From assembly GCA_049670425.1 (NCBI GenBank), contig JBATTG010000106.1, forward strand, positions 1 to 24,313: a DNA stretch of 24,313 bases, written 5' to 3'. The translations under genes were made by a program, and so were the position numbers. The DNA comes from Proteocatella sp049670425 (GTDB lineage: Bacteria > Bacillota > Clostridia > Peptostreptococcales > Filifactoraceae). The notes beneath the pieces were generated by a model. The model saw nothing but the letters and a program-made list of their open reading frames with translations, did not search any database and had not been told where the DNA came from. Within the stretch, counting starts at the first letter, position 1. Every line of letters starts with the position of its first letter. Positions 13,308 through 21,681 of this stretch are shown here, in pieces.

Positions 13308-14654
13308 ATGTTTAAAAAATTTACCAATGGATGCGTAAGCGTAATGAATAAGTACCTGCCAGATCCATTTTTATTTGCAATCATACTTACTTTAATCGTC
13401 TTTGTGGCGGGAATTGGCATGACGGGTCAGGGACCTATGGACATGATGCTTAACTGGTCAGGCGGCTTCTGGGGACTGCTTCCATTTTCAATGCAGATGG
13501 CTATGGTACTTGTACTTGGTAATACTATGGCATCTGCAGGTGTTTTCAAGAGAACGCTTAGAAGCATAGCTTCGACTGCAAAAACTCCATCAAGAGCTAT
13601 AATGATAACGACTTTTGTATCGGGAATATGCTGCTGGATTAACTGGGGCTTTGGACTCGTAATCGGAGCGCTTCTTGCAAAGGAAATTGCCAAGCAGGTA
13701 AAGGGTGTTGATTACAGACTTCTTATAGCGTCTGCATACTCTGGTTTCGTTGTATGGCACGGCGGAATTTCGGGTTCGATACCTCTTGCGGTAGCATCTC
13801 TTGGAGCGGATGGAACGGTTGCAAATACTGCGGGCGTACTTACTCAGGCTATTCCTACTTCGCTTACAATATTCTCACCGATGAACCTTACCATATCAGC
13901 AGTAATAATACTGGGGCTTCCATTCGTATGTAGGGCTATGATGCCTGATGAGGAGCATACTATTGAGGTAAACTCAGCGCTTCTTATGGAAGAAGATGAA
14001 AAAGTATATGAAATCAAGACGCCTGCCGACAAGCTTGAGCAGAGCAGAATAATATGGGGGCTTGTGCTTGTTCTTGGCTTCTCATACATTATATACAACA
14101 TAGTGACCAACAAAATGAACGCACTTAACCTTAACTTTGTAAACTTTATATTTATGTTTACAGGAATATTGCTTCATGGAAATTTAAAGAGATACATCGA
14201 TGCCTTTGGACAATCTGCAAAGGGCGCATCGGGAATTCTTCTTCAGTTCCCATTTTATGCAGGAATTCAGGGAATGATGACGGGAGCTATTGCAGGCGTT
14301 TCGCTTGCAGGCGTTGTCTCTACCTTCTTTGTAAGCATAGCTACTACGACTACTTTCCCGCTGTTCACCTTCCTGAGCGCAGGTATAGTTAACTTCTTCG
14401 TACCATCCGGTGGTGGCCAGTGGGCGGTTCAGGGACCTATCATGATGCCAGCAGGGCTTGAAATCGGAGTTCCGGCTGCAAAAACTGCCATGGCGATAGC
14501 CTGGGGAGATGCTTGGACAAACATGATTCAACCTTTCTGGGCGCTTCCAGCACTTGGAATAGCTGGACTTTCTGCCAAGGATATAATGGGGTATTGCGTT
14601 ATAACGCTTCTGTTCTCAGGAGTCGTAATAGTTGCGGGCTTCCTGATATTCTAA
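13308..14654 (+). CDS. atoE: Short-chain fatty acid transporter, AtoE family
   Basis: This 448-residue polytopic membrane protein has about 10-12 hydrophobic segments. The start MFKKFTNGCVSVMNKYLPDPFLFAIILT and the motif GFVVWHGGISGSIPL (about 147-161) are characteristic of the AtoE/short-chain fatty acid transporter family. FFVPSGGGQWAVQGPIM near 364 and GDAWTNMIQPFWALP near 403 complete the pattern. Family members move acetoacetate, butyrate or similar acids; the substrate here is not fixed by the sequence. AGGAGG lies 6 nt before the ATG. It is transcribed alone, ending at a strong terminator at 14760-14807. In an anaerobic fermenter it would handle uptake or release of short acids. Confidence 0.88.
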   Translation: MFKKFTNGCVSVMNKYLPDPFLFAIILTLIVFVAGIGMTGQGPMDMMLNWSGGFWGLLPFSMQMAMVLVLGNTMASAGVFKRTLRSIASTAKTPSRAIMITTFVSGICCWINWGFGLVIGALLAKEIAKQVKGVDYRLLIASAYSGFVVWHGGISGSIPLAVASLGADGTVANTAGVLTQAIPTSLTIFSPMNLTISAVIILGLPFVCRAMMPDEEHTIEVNSALLMEEDEKVYEIKTPADKLEQSRIIWGLVLVLGFSYIIYNIVTNKMNALNLNFVNFIFMFTGILLHGNLKRYIDAFGQSAKGASGILLQFPFYAGIQGMMTGAIAGVSLAGVVSTFFVSIATTTTFPLFTFLSAGIVNFFVPSGGGQWAVQGPIMMPAGLEIGVPAAKTAMAIAWGDAWTNMIQPFWALPALGIAGLSAKDIMGYCVITLLFSGVVIVAGFLIF

Positions 14655-14690
14655 AAAAGCAGGGCAGCTTGACTTTAAGACGGTTGATAA

Positions 14691-14746
14691 GCCAGCAATG
14701 AATTTAAATAGGGATTCTGATTCCTATCAATCTAATCATTGCTGGC
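14691..14746. repeat. Long hairpin after atoE
   Basis: GCCAGCAATGA (14691-14701) pairs perfectly with TCATTGCTGGC (14736-14746). An inner ATAGG/CCTAT pair continues the stem, so about 50 nt fold into one imperfect hairpin. It has no T run after it. It could stabilise the 3' end of the atoE mRNA or be a dispersed repeat. Confidence 0.65.
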
Positions 14747-14759
14747 GATGGAATAAACT

Positions 14760-14807
14760 AAACAGAAATCGGAGAAGGTAATTTCAACCTCTCCGATTTC
14801 TGTTTTT
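14760..14807 (+). terminator. Intrinsic terminator of atoE
   Basis: AAACAGAAATCGGAGA pairs with its complement ending in CTGTTT, with one bulged A and a further GGT/ACC pair, and is followed by TTTTT. It is long and GC-containing, and so likely efficient on the plus strand. Confidence 0.9.
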
Positions 14808-14892
14808 GTACATAAAAATATAGTTAATGGATTCTTTCATGAAAGCACGATTTGAATAATGATGACCTGAATCGTATTTTCATTAAACGGTG

Positions 14893-15924
14893 CTAAAATC
14901 TCATCTCGTCGGCTTTTGGAAACAACCCGTACAGTCCGCCCGTGTGTATGAACAGGATGTTTTCATATTTTGAAAAATCTACCATTGGATTGTTGGCCTC
15001 GAGGCCAAGGTTTGATTTTTCTATTTCGCATATCATGCCGTTTAGGGCCTTACCTGTGTACACAGGGTCTACGAAGATGCCTTCGAGTCTGGCGAAATCT
15101 TTTATGAACTCAAAGTCCTCAGGAACGTTAAGCGCATAGCCCAGACCGCCATAGCCGTCTATGATAAGCAGTTCGCCTTCGTTTATTCCAAGGGAAGCAG
15201 GTGTGGCACCGTCGAGATACTGGCAGGCTTCACCTATGTAGCCCATGGCACGTTTTTGAAAATTAGGGGCAGAGTCGCATATGTTTATGCCTATTATGTC
15301 ATAGCCTGCGCCATACATTTTGTTGCCCATGACAAGGCCGGCATAGGTTCCAGAGGAGCCTACGCATGAAACCACGGCATCGAATTTTATGCCGAGGGAG
15401 GCTTCTTGCTGCTGGATTTCCTCGATGGCGCTTATATACCCGAAAAGGCCTATTCCGTTGGACGCTCCTTCTGGTATTATATAGGCATTTTCGCCTCTCA
15501 TGTCATGCTCTCTTTTTATTTCTTCCATTATTTCAAATCGTTCTTCTGCATATTTTTTGGCGGAAACAAATCGCACATCTGCGCCTACAATCATGTCCAG
15601 AAGATGATTGCCTTCGAGTCTGTCGTTTGGAGGATATCTAAGGAGCAGTACGCAGTGCATCCCAAGCTTCGCGGCAGCAACGGCTGTGGCCCTTGCGTGG
15701 TTGGACTGAATCCCGCCACAGGTTATGAGCACTGATGCCCCCTGTTTTTGAGCCTCGGCTATTGAAAACTCAAGCTTGCGGACCTTGTTTCCGGAAAGTT
15801 CGATGCCGGTTTCGTCATCGCGCTTTATGTAGATGTTCTTTCCAAGGCTGCTGGAAAGCCTTTCAAGTTTGGAAATTCTTGTAGGCAGGTTTGCCAGGCT
15901 TATTTTATCGGGCAGGTTTAACAT
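14893..15924 (-). CDS. dcyD: D-cysteine desulfhydrase / ACC deaminase family PLP enzyme
   Basis: The protein has 343 residues. IYIKRDDETG (31-40) and SGNKVRKLEF (44-53) hold the PLP-binding Lys (Lys47); CGGIQSNHARATA (69-81) is the substrate-loop signature, and HTGGLYGLF near the C-terminus binds the cofactor phosphate region. Members cleave D-cysteine to pyruvate, ammonia and sulfide, or deaminate 1-aminocyclopropane-1-carboxylate. The sequence places it in the shared family, and desulfhydrase activity is the more usual one in anaerobic Firmicutes. The ATG at 15924 follows AAAGGA by 9 nt. It stands alone, divergent from the cbi operon and convergent with atoE. A near-perfect palindrome overlaps its probable promoter. 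Confidence 0.85.
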   Translation of the reverse strand: MLNLPDKISLANLPTRISKLERLSSSLGKNIYIKRDDETGIELSGNKVRKLEFSIAEAQKQGASVLITCGGIQSNHARATAVAAAKLGMHCVLLLRYPPNDRLEGNHLLDMIVGADVRFVSAKKYAEERFEIMEEIKREHDMRGENAYIIPEGASNGIGLFGYISAIEEIQQQEASLGIKFDAVVSCVGSSGTYAGLVMGNKMYGAGYDIIGINICDSAPNFQKRAMGYIGEACQYLDGATPASLGINEGELLIIDGYGGLGYALNVPEDFEFIKDFARLEGIFVDPVYTGKALNGMICEIEKSNLGLEANNPMVDFSKYENILFIHTGGLYGLFPKADEMRF

Positions 15925-15963
15925 AAATATACATCCTTTCTGCTAGTAGATTTAATTACAGTA

Positions 15964-15994
15964 TTAATTATAAAATATCATATTTTGTAATTAA
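15964..15994. promoter_or_regulatory. 31-bp near-perfect palindrome over the dcyD promoter
   Basis: Two 15-nt arms (TTAATTATAAAATAT and its complement, one mismatch) flank a single C. Read toward dcyD, TTTAAT and TATAAT with a 17-nt spacer fall within it. A dimeric repressor bound here would cover the -35 and -10 sites. The regulator is unknown. Confidence 0.5.
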
Positions 15995-16102
15995 ATTCAA
16001 CTTCAGTTAATAGGAGCGGCAAATTACTATGAAGCTCAAGGCAGGATTAAAGTGAAATTCAGAATTGGATGAAAAAACGCTGCCATAATCCTGGAATTCA
16101 CA

Positions 16103-16131
16103 TTGACTAAACCTGGAAAATATGGAATAAT
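16103..16131 (+). promoter_or_regulatory. Sigma-A promoter of the cbi operon
   Basis: TTGACT (16103-16108), a 17-nt spacer, then AATAAT (16126-16131). Transcription would begin about 20 nt before the riboswitch. Confidence 0.7.
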
Positions 16132-16156
16132 GAATGTGGATGAAAATTAAATATAT

Positions 16157-16300
16157 GCAGTAACAAGATCAGGAAGATGGGTTTAAATCCCGCACAGTCT
16201 CGCTGCCGTGATAGAGGAGTGATATAGCATATTGCCACTGGGAAACTGGGAAGGCGCTATACCATGAGGATACTTAAGTCGGAATACGTACCGTTACTGT
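16157..16300 (+). promoter_or_regulatory. Cobalamin (AdoCbl/B12) riboswitch
   Basis: The conserved core is clear: AAATCCCGCACAGTCTCGCT, then GCCGTGATAG, later GCCACTGGGAAACTGGGAAG (the B12 box with GGCG) and CTTAAGTCGGAATAC. The closing stem P1 is GCAGTAAC (16157-16164) with GTTACTGT (16293-16300), 8 pairs including one G-U. Ligand binding should promote the terminator at 16360-16398 and shut off the cobalt transport and corrin genes. A nearby CTCTA/TAGAG hairpin (16310-16326) and an ACCGT/ACGGT pairing (16290-16294 with 16314-16318) are candidates for the switching element. Confidence 0.92.
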
Positions 16301-16359
16301 TAACAAACGCTCTACGGTGAATAGAGGATGTTAAAGTGATATGTAATATATGACAATAC

Positions 16360-16398
16360 AAGCCTTTAGGTTCAAGACGAGCCTGAAGGCTTTTTTTT
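16360..16398 (+). terminator. Riboswitch expression-platform terminator
   Basis: AAGCCTTTAGGTTC pairs with GAGCCTGAAGGCTT, with two mismatches, followed by eight T residues (16391-16398). It lies 60 nt after the riboswitch and 90 nt before cbiM, so control is by premature termination. Confidence 0.9.
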
Positions 16399-16487
16399 AT
16401 GAAATCGGTACTTACATAATGACAACAACACTTTAGCCCGCTCTTACAAGCAATTTCAGAAATTTATTTTAAGAGGAGAGGTAGAAA

Positions 16488-17633
16488 ATGAAAAGAACAA
16501 GTTTTAAAAATGTGATGGAAAAATTTAGAAAAGGCAGCAGCGAGGGAATATCTATTCCGGGTAAGATGATGCTCAGCGTGATCTTTGTGCTGGGGTTCAA
16601 CACCTTTACCGCGAGTGCCATGCATATAGCCGAGGGCTTTCTTCCCTCACCGAAATGGATAATCCTGTGGTTCGTCCTTTCGGCACCATTTGTAATCTAC
16701 GGCTTCAAGGAAATCAAAGCCAAGATTGCGCAGGTACCAAAGGCCAAGATTCTGCTGGCAATGGCAGGAGCCTTCACCTTCATCCTTTCGGCACTTAAGA
16801 TTCCTTCACTTACGGGAAGCTGCTCTCATCCTACGGGTATAGCGCTTGGCGCCATACTGTTTGGGCCTACGCCGATGGCGGTAATGGGAATGATAGTGCT
16901 TTTATTTCAGGCGCTTCTGCTTGCTCACGGCGGGATTACGACGCTGGGAGCCAATGTATTTTCCATGGCTGTAGTAGGACCTTTCGTAGCCTACTATGTA
17001 TACAGGGGCTTGAAAAAGTCGGGAGCGTCTACATCTGTAAGCGTATTCGTGGCGGCCTTTCTTTCGGACCTGCTTACCTATGTGATGACATCTTTCCAGC
17101 TGGCACTTGCTTTTCCATCACCAGTTGGTGGGGTAATGGTTTCGCTTGTTAAATTCATGGGAGTATTTGCGGTAACCCAGGCACCGATAGCAGTAGGAGA
17201 GGGTATACTTACGGTGATAGTGTTCAATATACTCGAAAAATACAGCAGTGAAGAATTAAATGCGCTACAGAAAATAAAAGGCAGATTTGCCAAGCCTGAA
17301 GCAGGTGACAATGCGGAAGAAAAAACTGCGGCGGCGAGCGTTAAATCTCCTAAAAATAACAATCCGCTATGGAAGAAGAATGTACTGCTACTTGTAATAT
17401 TTTTTATGGTGGCTATGTCACCGCTTATCATAAAAAGCGGCTCGGAGTTTGGTGGAGCCGATGGAATTGCGATGAATATTGTTACGGAAATAGACAGCAA
17501 TTACACACCGATATTTAAACCTCTTATAGAACCTGCGAGTTCTGAGGTGGAATCCTTCCTGTTTGCGCTTCAGGCAGCGATAGGAGCGGGAATAATAGGT
17601 TTTGCACTCGGAAGAATAACTAAAAAGGAGTAG
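16488..17633 (+). CDS. cbiM: Cobalt ECF transporter, CbiM-CbiN fusion
   Basis: The protein has 381 residues. Residues 1-44 act as a cleavable leader: after a hydrophobic stretch, cleavage after TASA exposes Met45-His46-Ile, the metal-binding N-terminus of the S component CbiM (MHIAEGFLP). GSCSHPTGIALG (110-121) and HGGITTLGAN (147-156) contain further metal ligands. Residues 266-294 are a polar linker; 295-381 match CbiN, with two membrane segments and SEFGGADG between them. CbiM and CbiN are separate genes in many bacteria. AGGAGAGG lies 6 nt before ATG. This is the first gene of the riboswitch-controlled operon, followed after 1 base by cbiQ. Confidence 0.93.
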   Translation: MKRTSFKNVMEKFRKGSSEGISIPGKMMLSVIFVLGFNTFTASAMHIAEGFLPSPKWIILWFVLSAPFVIYGFKEIKAKIAQVPKAKILLAMAGAFTFILSALKIPSLTGSCSHPTGIALGAILFGPTPMAVMGMIVLLFQALLLAHGGITTLGANVFSMAVVGPFVAYYVYRGLKKSGASTSVSVFVAAFLSDLLTYVMTSFQLALAFPSPVGGVMVSLVKFMGVFAVTQAPIAVGEGILTVIVFNILEKYSSEELNALQKIKGRFAKPEAGDNAEEKTAAASVKSPKNNNPLWKKNVLLLVIFFMVAMSPLIIKSGSEFGGADGIAMNIVTEIDSNYTPIFKPLIEPASSEVESFLFALQAAIGAGIIGFALGRITKKE

Positions 17634-17634
17634 A

Positions 17635-18405
17635 ATGATGATAGGAACTGAAAAATATGCCTATAGCTCGAAACTTAGAAATACCGATCCAATAACTAAA
17701 ATATTGATAACCGTAGGCATAATGTTTCTGTGCATAATTTTGAATAATATATATGTAAGTCTTGTAACGCTGGTTTCCATGAGTGTTATAAATATAAAGA
17801 TGGGTGGCCATGACGTCAAGGACCTGTGGAAGATGTTTCGCATCCCTATGGGGTTCATATTTCTTGGGGTGGTAACGATAATCGTTGGTAAATATGCCCC
17901 GGATACTGAGCTTATTGCGGGGGTATCCATAGGAGGAAGCCTCTATGGAATATCGTCAGCAGGTCTTATTCAGGCTCTTAATATATTTACAAAGGCCATG
18001 GGGGTAATCGGCAGCGTATATTTTCTGGTGATGAATACACCGATGACAGATATAAATCTGGCGCTCGGCAGGATGCATGTGCCGACGCTGTTTGTAGAAC
18101 TCATGGAACTCGTATACCGATTTATCTTCATACTGACGGAGACGGCGGAAAATATCAAGGTGGCTCAAAACTCCAGACTGGGATATATCGATATCAGGAC
18201 GTCATACAAGTCGACAGGAGACCTCGTATCGAGACTTTTTATAAGTTCATACAAGAAGGCTGACCATATATACAATGCCCTCGAGAGCAGGGGTTATGAC
18301 GGAGAGATTAAGACCCTAGGTTCGGAATATGAAATCGATACGAATATCGCAACGGTGGCAATAGTAATAGCCATGATGCAGGTGGCAACGTACATGTTTA
18401 TGTAG
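17635..18405 (+). CDS. cbiQ: Cobalt ECF transporter transmembrane protein CbiQ
   Basis: This 256-residue T component couples the ATPase CbiO to CbiM. Four to five hydrophobic segments lie between about 22 and 170. The cytoplasmic coupling helices contain VYRFIFILTETAENIKVAQ (160-178) and the A-x-x-RG-type motif NALESRGYDG (214-223), which docks into the ATPase. Its start is 1 base after the cbiMN stop, inside AAAGGAG-TAGA-ATG; a second ATG follows directly, at a spacing of 7 nt, and could be the true start. A 56-base gap separates it from cbiO. Confidence 0.92.
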   Translation: MMIGTEKYAYSSKLRNTDPITKILITVGIMFLCIILNNIYVSLVTLVSMSVINIKMGGHDVKDLWKMFRIPMGFIFLGVVTIIVGKYAPDTELIAGVSIGGSLYGISSAGLIQALNIFTKAMGVIGSVYFLVMNTPMTDINLALGRMHVPTLFVELMELVYRFIFILTETAENIKVAQNSRLGYIDIRTSYKSTGDLVSRLFISSYKKADHIYNALESRGYDGEIKTLGSEYEIDTNIATVAIVIAMMQVATYMFM

Positions 18406-18461
18406 TGGATTTATAAAGCTGAGAATGATATTTTAGCGTAGGATTATTCAGGAGAAACAAT

Positions 18462-19376
18462 ATGAAAGCTGAGAACGGAAAGATAATAGATATAACCAAA
18501 AAAATAGCGCTCAAGAATCAGGCTGAACCGGAATATATAATAGAGACTAAACATCTTTTTTACAGATATGAAAAAGGGGAACTGGCACTCGAAGATATAA
18601 ATATCAACATAGAAAAAGGCAAGATTACCACCATACTTGGAGGCAACGGCGCGGGCAAATCCACGCTGTTTCTAAACCTAAATGGGGTATTAAGACCCGA
18701 GTCAGGAGAAATTCTTATAAATGGAAGAAAACTAGAATACTCCCGTAAAAGCATAATAGAGATGCGAAAAACGGTGGGTATAGTATTTCAGGACCCTGAC
18801 CATCAGCTTTTTTCAGCCGACGTTTACAGGGACATAAGCTTCGGCGCCGTAAATCTGGGCCTGCCAGAAGATGAAATCAGAAAACGGGTAGAGTCGGCCA
18901 TGGAAAAAACTGGAGTCACTCATCTTGCGCAAAGACCGACCCATGCTCTTAGCTACGGGCAGAAGAAGCGGGTGGCCATAGCGGGGGTGCTTGTTATGGA
19001 GCCGGACCTTATAATTCTCGATGAACCTACGGCGGGCCTCGATCCTCAGGGGGTAAACGAGATAATGACGCTGCTCGATGATATAAAGGAAAAACTCGGT
19101 ATATCGATAATAATAGCGACGCATGACATAGACCTCGTTCCGCTTTACAGCGACTATGTATACATTATGAACGGTGGAAAAGTAGTGGCCAGAGGAAGTT
19201 CGAAGGAGATATTCTCGGATTCTAAAACCATAAGGGAAAATAATCTGAGACTGCCAAGGATAGAGCATCTGATGGAAATCCTCAGAGAAAAAGATGGTCT
19301 TGACGTGGACAAATCAGCGGCTACAATAGGTGAGGCAAGGACAGAAATATTAAGAGTATTAGGGAAAGTGAAATAA
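18462..19376 (+). CDS. cbiO: Cobalt ECF transporter ATPase CbiO
   Basis: The protein has 304 residues. Walker A is GGNGAGKST (60-68), the Q-loop VFQDPDHQLFSADV begins at 108, the ABC signature is LSYGQKKR (163-170), Walker B is LIILDEPTAGLDP, and the H-loop His is about 221. Two copies drive cobalt import with CbiQ and CbiMN. The first 22 residues are a short extra segment before the ATPase domain, and the C-terminal 40 residues are beyond the core, as in many CbiO proteins. GGAGAAACAAT precedes the ATG. The next gene starts 1 base after its stop. Confidence 0.95.
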   Translation: MKAENGKIIDITKKIALKNQAEPEYIIETKHLFYRYEKGELALEDININIEKGKITTILGGNGAGKSTLFLNLNGVLRPESGEILINGRKLEYSRKSIIEMRKTVGIVFQDPDHQLFSADVYRDISFGAVNLGLPEDEIRKRVESAMEKTGVTHLAQRPTHALSYGQKKRVAIAGVLVMEPDLIILDEPTAGLDPQGVNEIMTLLDDIKEKLGISIIIATHDIDLVPLYSDYVYIMNGGKVVARGSSKEIFSDSKTIRENNLRLPRIEHLMEILREKDGLDVDKSAATIGEARTEILRVLGKVK

Positions 19377-19377
19377 T

Positions 19378-20796
19378 ATGGAAATAAAAAGGTCTGCCAA
19401 TATAGAAACGAAGACAGAAACAAAAGCAGAATCCAATTTAGGGCTTAATACAAGGACTGTAGAAATTAATACAGAAACAAATATGGAGCTTATACAGGGT
19501 CAGAAAAAATTAAAAAAGGGTCACACGACCGGCAGCTGTGCTGCGGCAGCTTCAAAAGCAGCGCTTCAGACTATACTCACAGGAAAAGAAGTCAGCATCA
19601 TAGTAATAGATACCCCCAAGGGCGTGAGGTTGAACCTCCAAGTACATAAACTGGGGATAGATGCTGACTGCAATCTTCGGGAATCGAAGCTTTGGATTTC
19701 GGATTCTAAAAATGTGAAATCCTATGAGTGCAGCGTAATAAAAGACGCGGGCGACGACCCCGATGTCACCCATGGGCTAAACATAAGCTCCAGGGTTACG
19801 GTGTCCTATGGCGGAGAAGAACCCGAGATGGAGCGTGACCATCACCCTTATGAGTATGTAATAAGGGCCAGGGGAAAGGATATATTCGTTAATATAACGG
19901 GAAGAAGCGGCGTGGGTGTAGTCACCAAAAAAGGGCTCAGCTGTGATGTAGGCAAAAGTGCGATAAATCCTGTGCCAAGATCCATGATAATCAAAGAGCT
20001 TGGGTCTCTTCTGAAAGAAGAGGGACTGGAGCTTTATCCTGACCGAATCTGGGTGGAGATAAGTGTTGAGAACGGCCAGCAGACCGCGCTTAAGACCTTT
20101 AATCCCAAGCTGGGAATAATCGGAGGAATATCGATACTGGGAACGAGCGGCATAGTCGAGCCCATGAGTGAGAAGGCTCTTGTAGATACCATAAAAACAG
20201 AGATGAACCAGTTTGTTACCCTCAACATGGCTGATGGGAAAGCTTCGGAGACGGTAAAGCCCATGCTGGTATGCCCAGGAAATTATGGGCTGGACTTTGC
20301 CAGAGAAGTCCTGGAACTTGACCTTGAAAAGGGGGTAAAGAGTTCGAACTATATAGGCGAGGTACTCGACTATGCCTGTTATCTAAAGATACCAAACATC
20401 CTCCTTGTGGGTCATGGCGGAAAGCTGATCAAACTTGCGGCGGGGGTAATGAACACCCACTCGGCTATGGCCGACGGCAGGCAGGAAGTAATAGCTTCTC
20501 ACAGCGCGATTAAGGGAGCGGATATACCGACGCTGGAAGCCATAATGGAAGCCATATCTATTGAGGAGACGGTGGACATAATGAAGGCATACGAAGCGAC
20601 AGAAGATGAAAAATCAGGAAAAGCTCAGAACTTTTGCAGCAGAACCTTTGATAGCATAGAGAAAAAAATAAGAGGACATATTGACCATCGAACTAAAAAT
20701 CAGGTAGGGGTCGAATATATAGTATTTACCAAGGCTCACGGAATCCTCATAGAAAGTGATGGAGCCCGTGAAATGATGTCACAGCTCAAAGAATAG
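19378..20796 (+). CDS. cbiD: Cobalt-precorrin-5B C1-methyltransferase CbiD
   Basis: The protein has 472 residues. CbiD places the C1 methyl group during anaerobic corrin ring contraction. The family start is seen in LKKGHTTGSCAAAASKAAL (46-64), followed by NITGRSGVGVVTKKGL and the PGNYGLDFAREVL block. VGHGGKLIKLAAGVMNTHS near 341 is also characteristic. It is about 90 residues longer than typical CbiD: residues 1-40 are a Thr/Glu-rich extension with repeats (ETKTETKAE, EINTETN), and about 60 residues follow the usual core. No better ribosome binding site exists at the internal Met36, so I keep the start 1 base after cbiO. Confidence 0.92.
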   Translation: MEIKRSANIETKTETKAESNLGLNTRTVEINTETNMELIQGQKKLKKGHTTGSCAAAASKAALQTILTGKEVSIIVIDTPKGVRLNLQVHKLGIDADCNLRESKLWISDSKNVKSYECSVIKDAGDDPDVTHGLNISSRVTVSYGGEEPEMERDHHPYEYVIRARGKDIFVNITGRSGVGVVTKKGLSCDVGKSAINPVPRSMIIKELGSLLKEEGLELYPDRIWVEISVENGQQTALKTFNPKLGIIGGISILGTSGIVEPMSEKALVDTIKTEMNQFVTLNMADGKASETVKPMLVCPGNYGLDFAREVLELDLEKGVKSSNYIGEVLDYACYLKIPNILLVGHGGKLIKLAAGVMNTHSAMADGRQEVIASHSAIKGADIPTLEAIMEAISIEETVDIMKAYEATEDEKSGKAQNFCSRTFDSIEKKIRGHIDHRTKNQVGVEYIVFTKAHGILIESDGAREMMSQLKE

Positions 20797-20845
20797 GTGC
20801 AGTCAATAGAGCCATTTAAATTAAAGAAGTATGAAAAGGAGAACT

Positions 20846-21526
20846 ATGAAAGGAACATTATACGGAGTAGGAGTGGGGCCTGGAGACCCAAAACTGATGA
20901 CGATTCAGGCAGTAGAAACCCTTCAGAAGGCAGACTTTATAGCCTATCCAAAATCTGGGGGAGAAAATGTAGCACTCAACATAGTGAAAGAATATATAGT
21001 GGGCAAGGATACTGTGGAATGTTATATGCCCATGACTAGAGACCAGGAGCTTCTCGAGGCCAGCCACGAGCAGTGTGCAAATGAGCTTATAGAAATTCTC
21101 GACCAGGGGAAAGATATAGCCTTCATAACTCTGGGTGATCCTTCGGTATACAGTACATATATCTATGTGCACAAGAAAGTCCTCGCGAAAGGACACCTGG
21201 CCCAGCTGATAGCGGGCATACCATCTTTTTGCGCCGTGGCAGCAAGGCTCAATGACTCGCTTTGTGAGGCCAAGCAACCTCTTCTCATCGTGCCGGCTTC
21301 CTATGATGGACTGGATGAATGTCTGGAATTCCCTGCCAACAAGGTATTTATGAAATCTGGAAAGAGCATAATCGAGCTGAGAGAAAAACTCAGAGACAGG
21401 GGCGAGCTTCAAAATGCCAAAATGGTAGAGTGTGCTACGATGGAAAATGAGAGAGTCTATGAGAATCTCGATGATATGGATGAAAAATCGAGCTACTTCT
21501 CGATAGTAGTATTGAAAGAACAGTAG
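20846..21526 (+). CDS. cbiL: Cobalt-factor II C20-methyltransferase CbiL
   Basis: This 226-residue protein of the tetrapyrrole methylase family uses SAM to methylate C20 of cobalt-factor II. GVGVGPGDPKLMT (7-19) is the SAM-binding start, FIALKGD-like positions are filled by FIAYPKSGG, and TLGDPSVYSTYIYV is the second conserved loop. Start choice: ATG at 20846 follows AAGGAG by 4 nt; an upstream ATG at 20831 lies before that ribosome binding site and adds only MKRRT. About 50 bases separate it from cbiD. Confidence 0.92.
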   Translation: MKGTLYGVGVGPGDPKLMTIQAVETLQKADFIAYPKSGGENVALNIVKEYIVGKDTVECYMPMTRDQELLEASHEQCANELIEILDQGKDIAFITLGDPSVYSTYIYVHKKVLAKGHLAQLIAGIPSFCAVAARLNDSLCEAKQPLLIVPASYDGLDECLEFPANKVFMKSGKSIIELREKLRDRGELQNAKMVECATMENERVYENLDDMDEKSSYFSIVVLKEQ

Positions 21527-21681
21527 CATATAATTTAGAGGAAAAATTTTGACTCAAAAACTGCAGCTCACAATCTGAACGTGAGAAAAGACGTAGACTA
21601 GCAAAATTAACCGCGATAATAACAACGATGACAGCGATAATAAAAACTAAAAATGAAAGAGCACAATTAAAGGAGAGAATC

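Larger units (their letters stand above)
15925..16487. other. Divergent control region between dcyD and the cbi operon
   Basis: This 563-base gap holds a palindrome at the dcyD side, a sigma-A promoter (16103-16131), a cobalamin riboswitch (16157-16300) and a terminator (16360-16398). The stretch 15995-16102 contains no gene or motif I recognise. Confidence 0.8.

Noticed and set aside
14184..14531. 115-codon minus-strand frame inside atoE
   Set aside because: It is antisense to conserved AtoE segments, with composition unlike a real protein.
18813..19268. 151-codon minus-strand frame opposite cbiO
   Set aside because: It lies wholly over the ABC ATPase motifs of CbiO and encodes nothing recognisable.
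20797..21039. 80-codon plus-strand frame starting right after cbiD
   Set aside because: It overlaps the start of cbiL in another frame, and the ribosome binding site at 20836-20841 fits cbiL.
20858..21529. 223-codon open frame on the minus strand opposite cbiL
   Set aside because: It mirrors the clearly recognisable CbiL coding sequence, has no family resemblance and no ribosome binding site; it is a by-product of codon bias.
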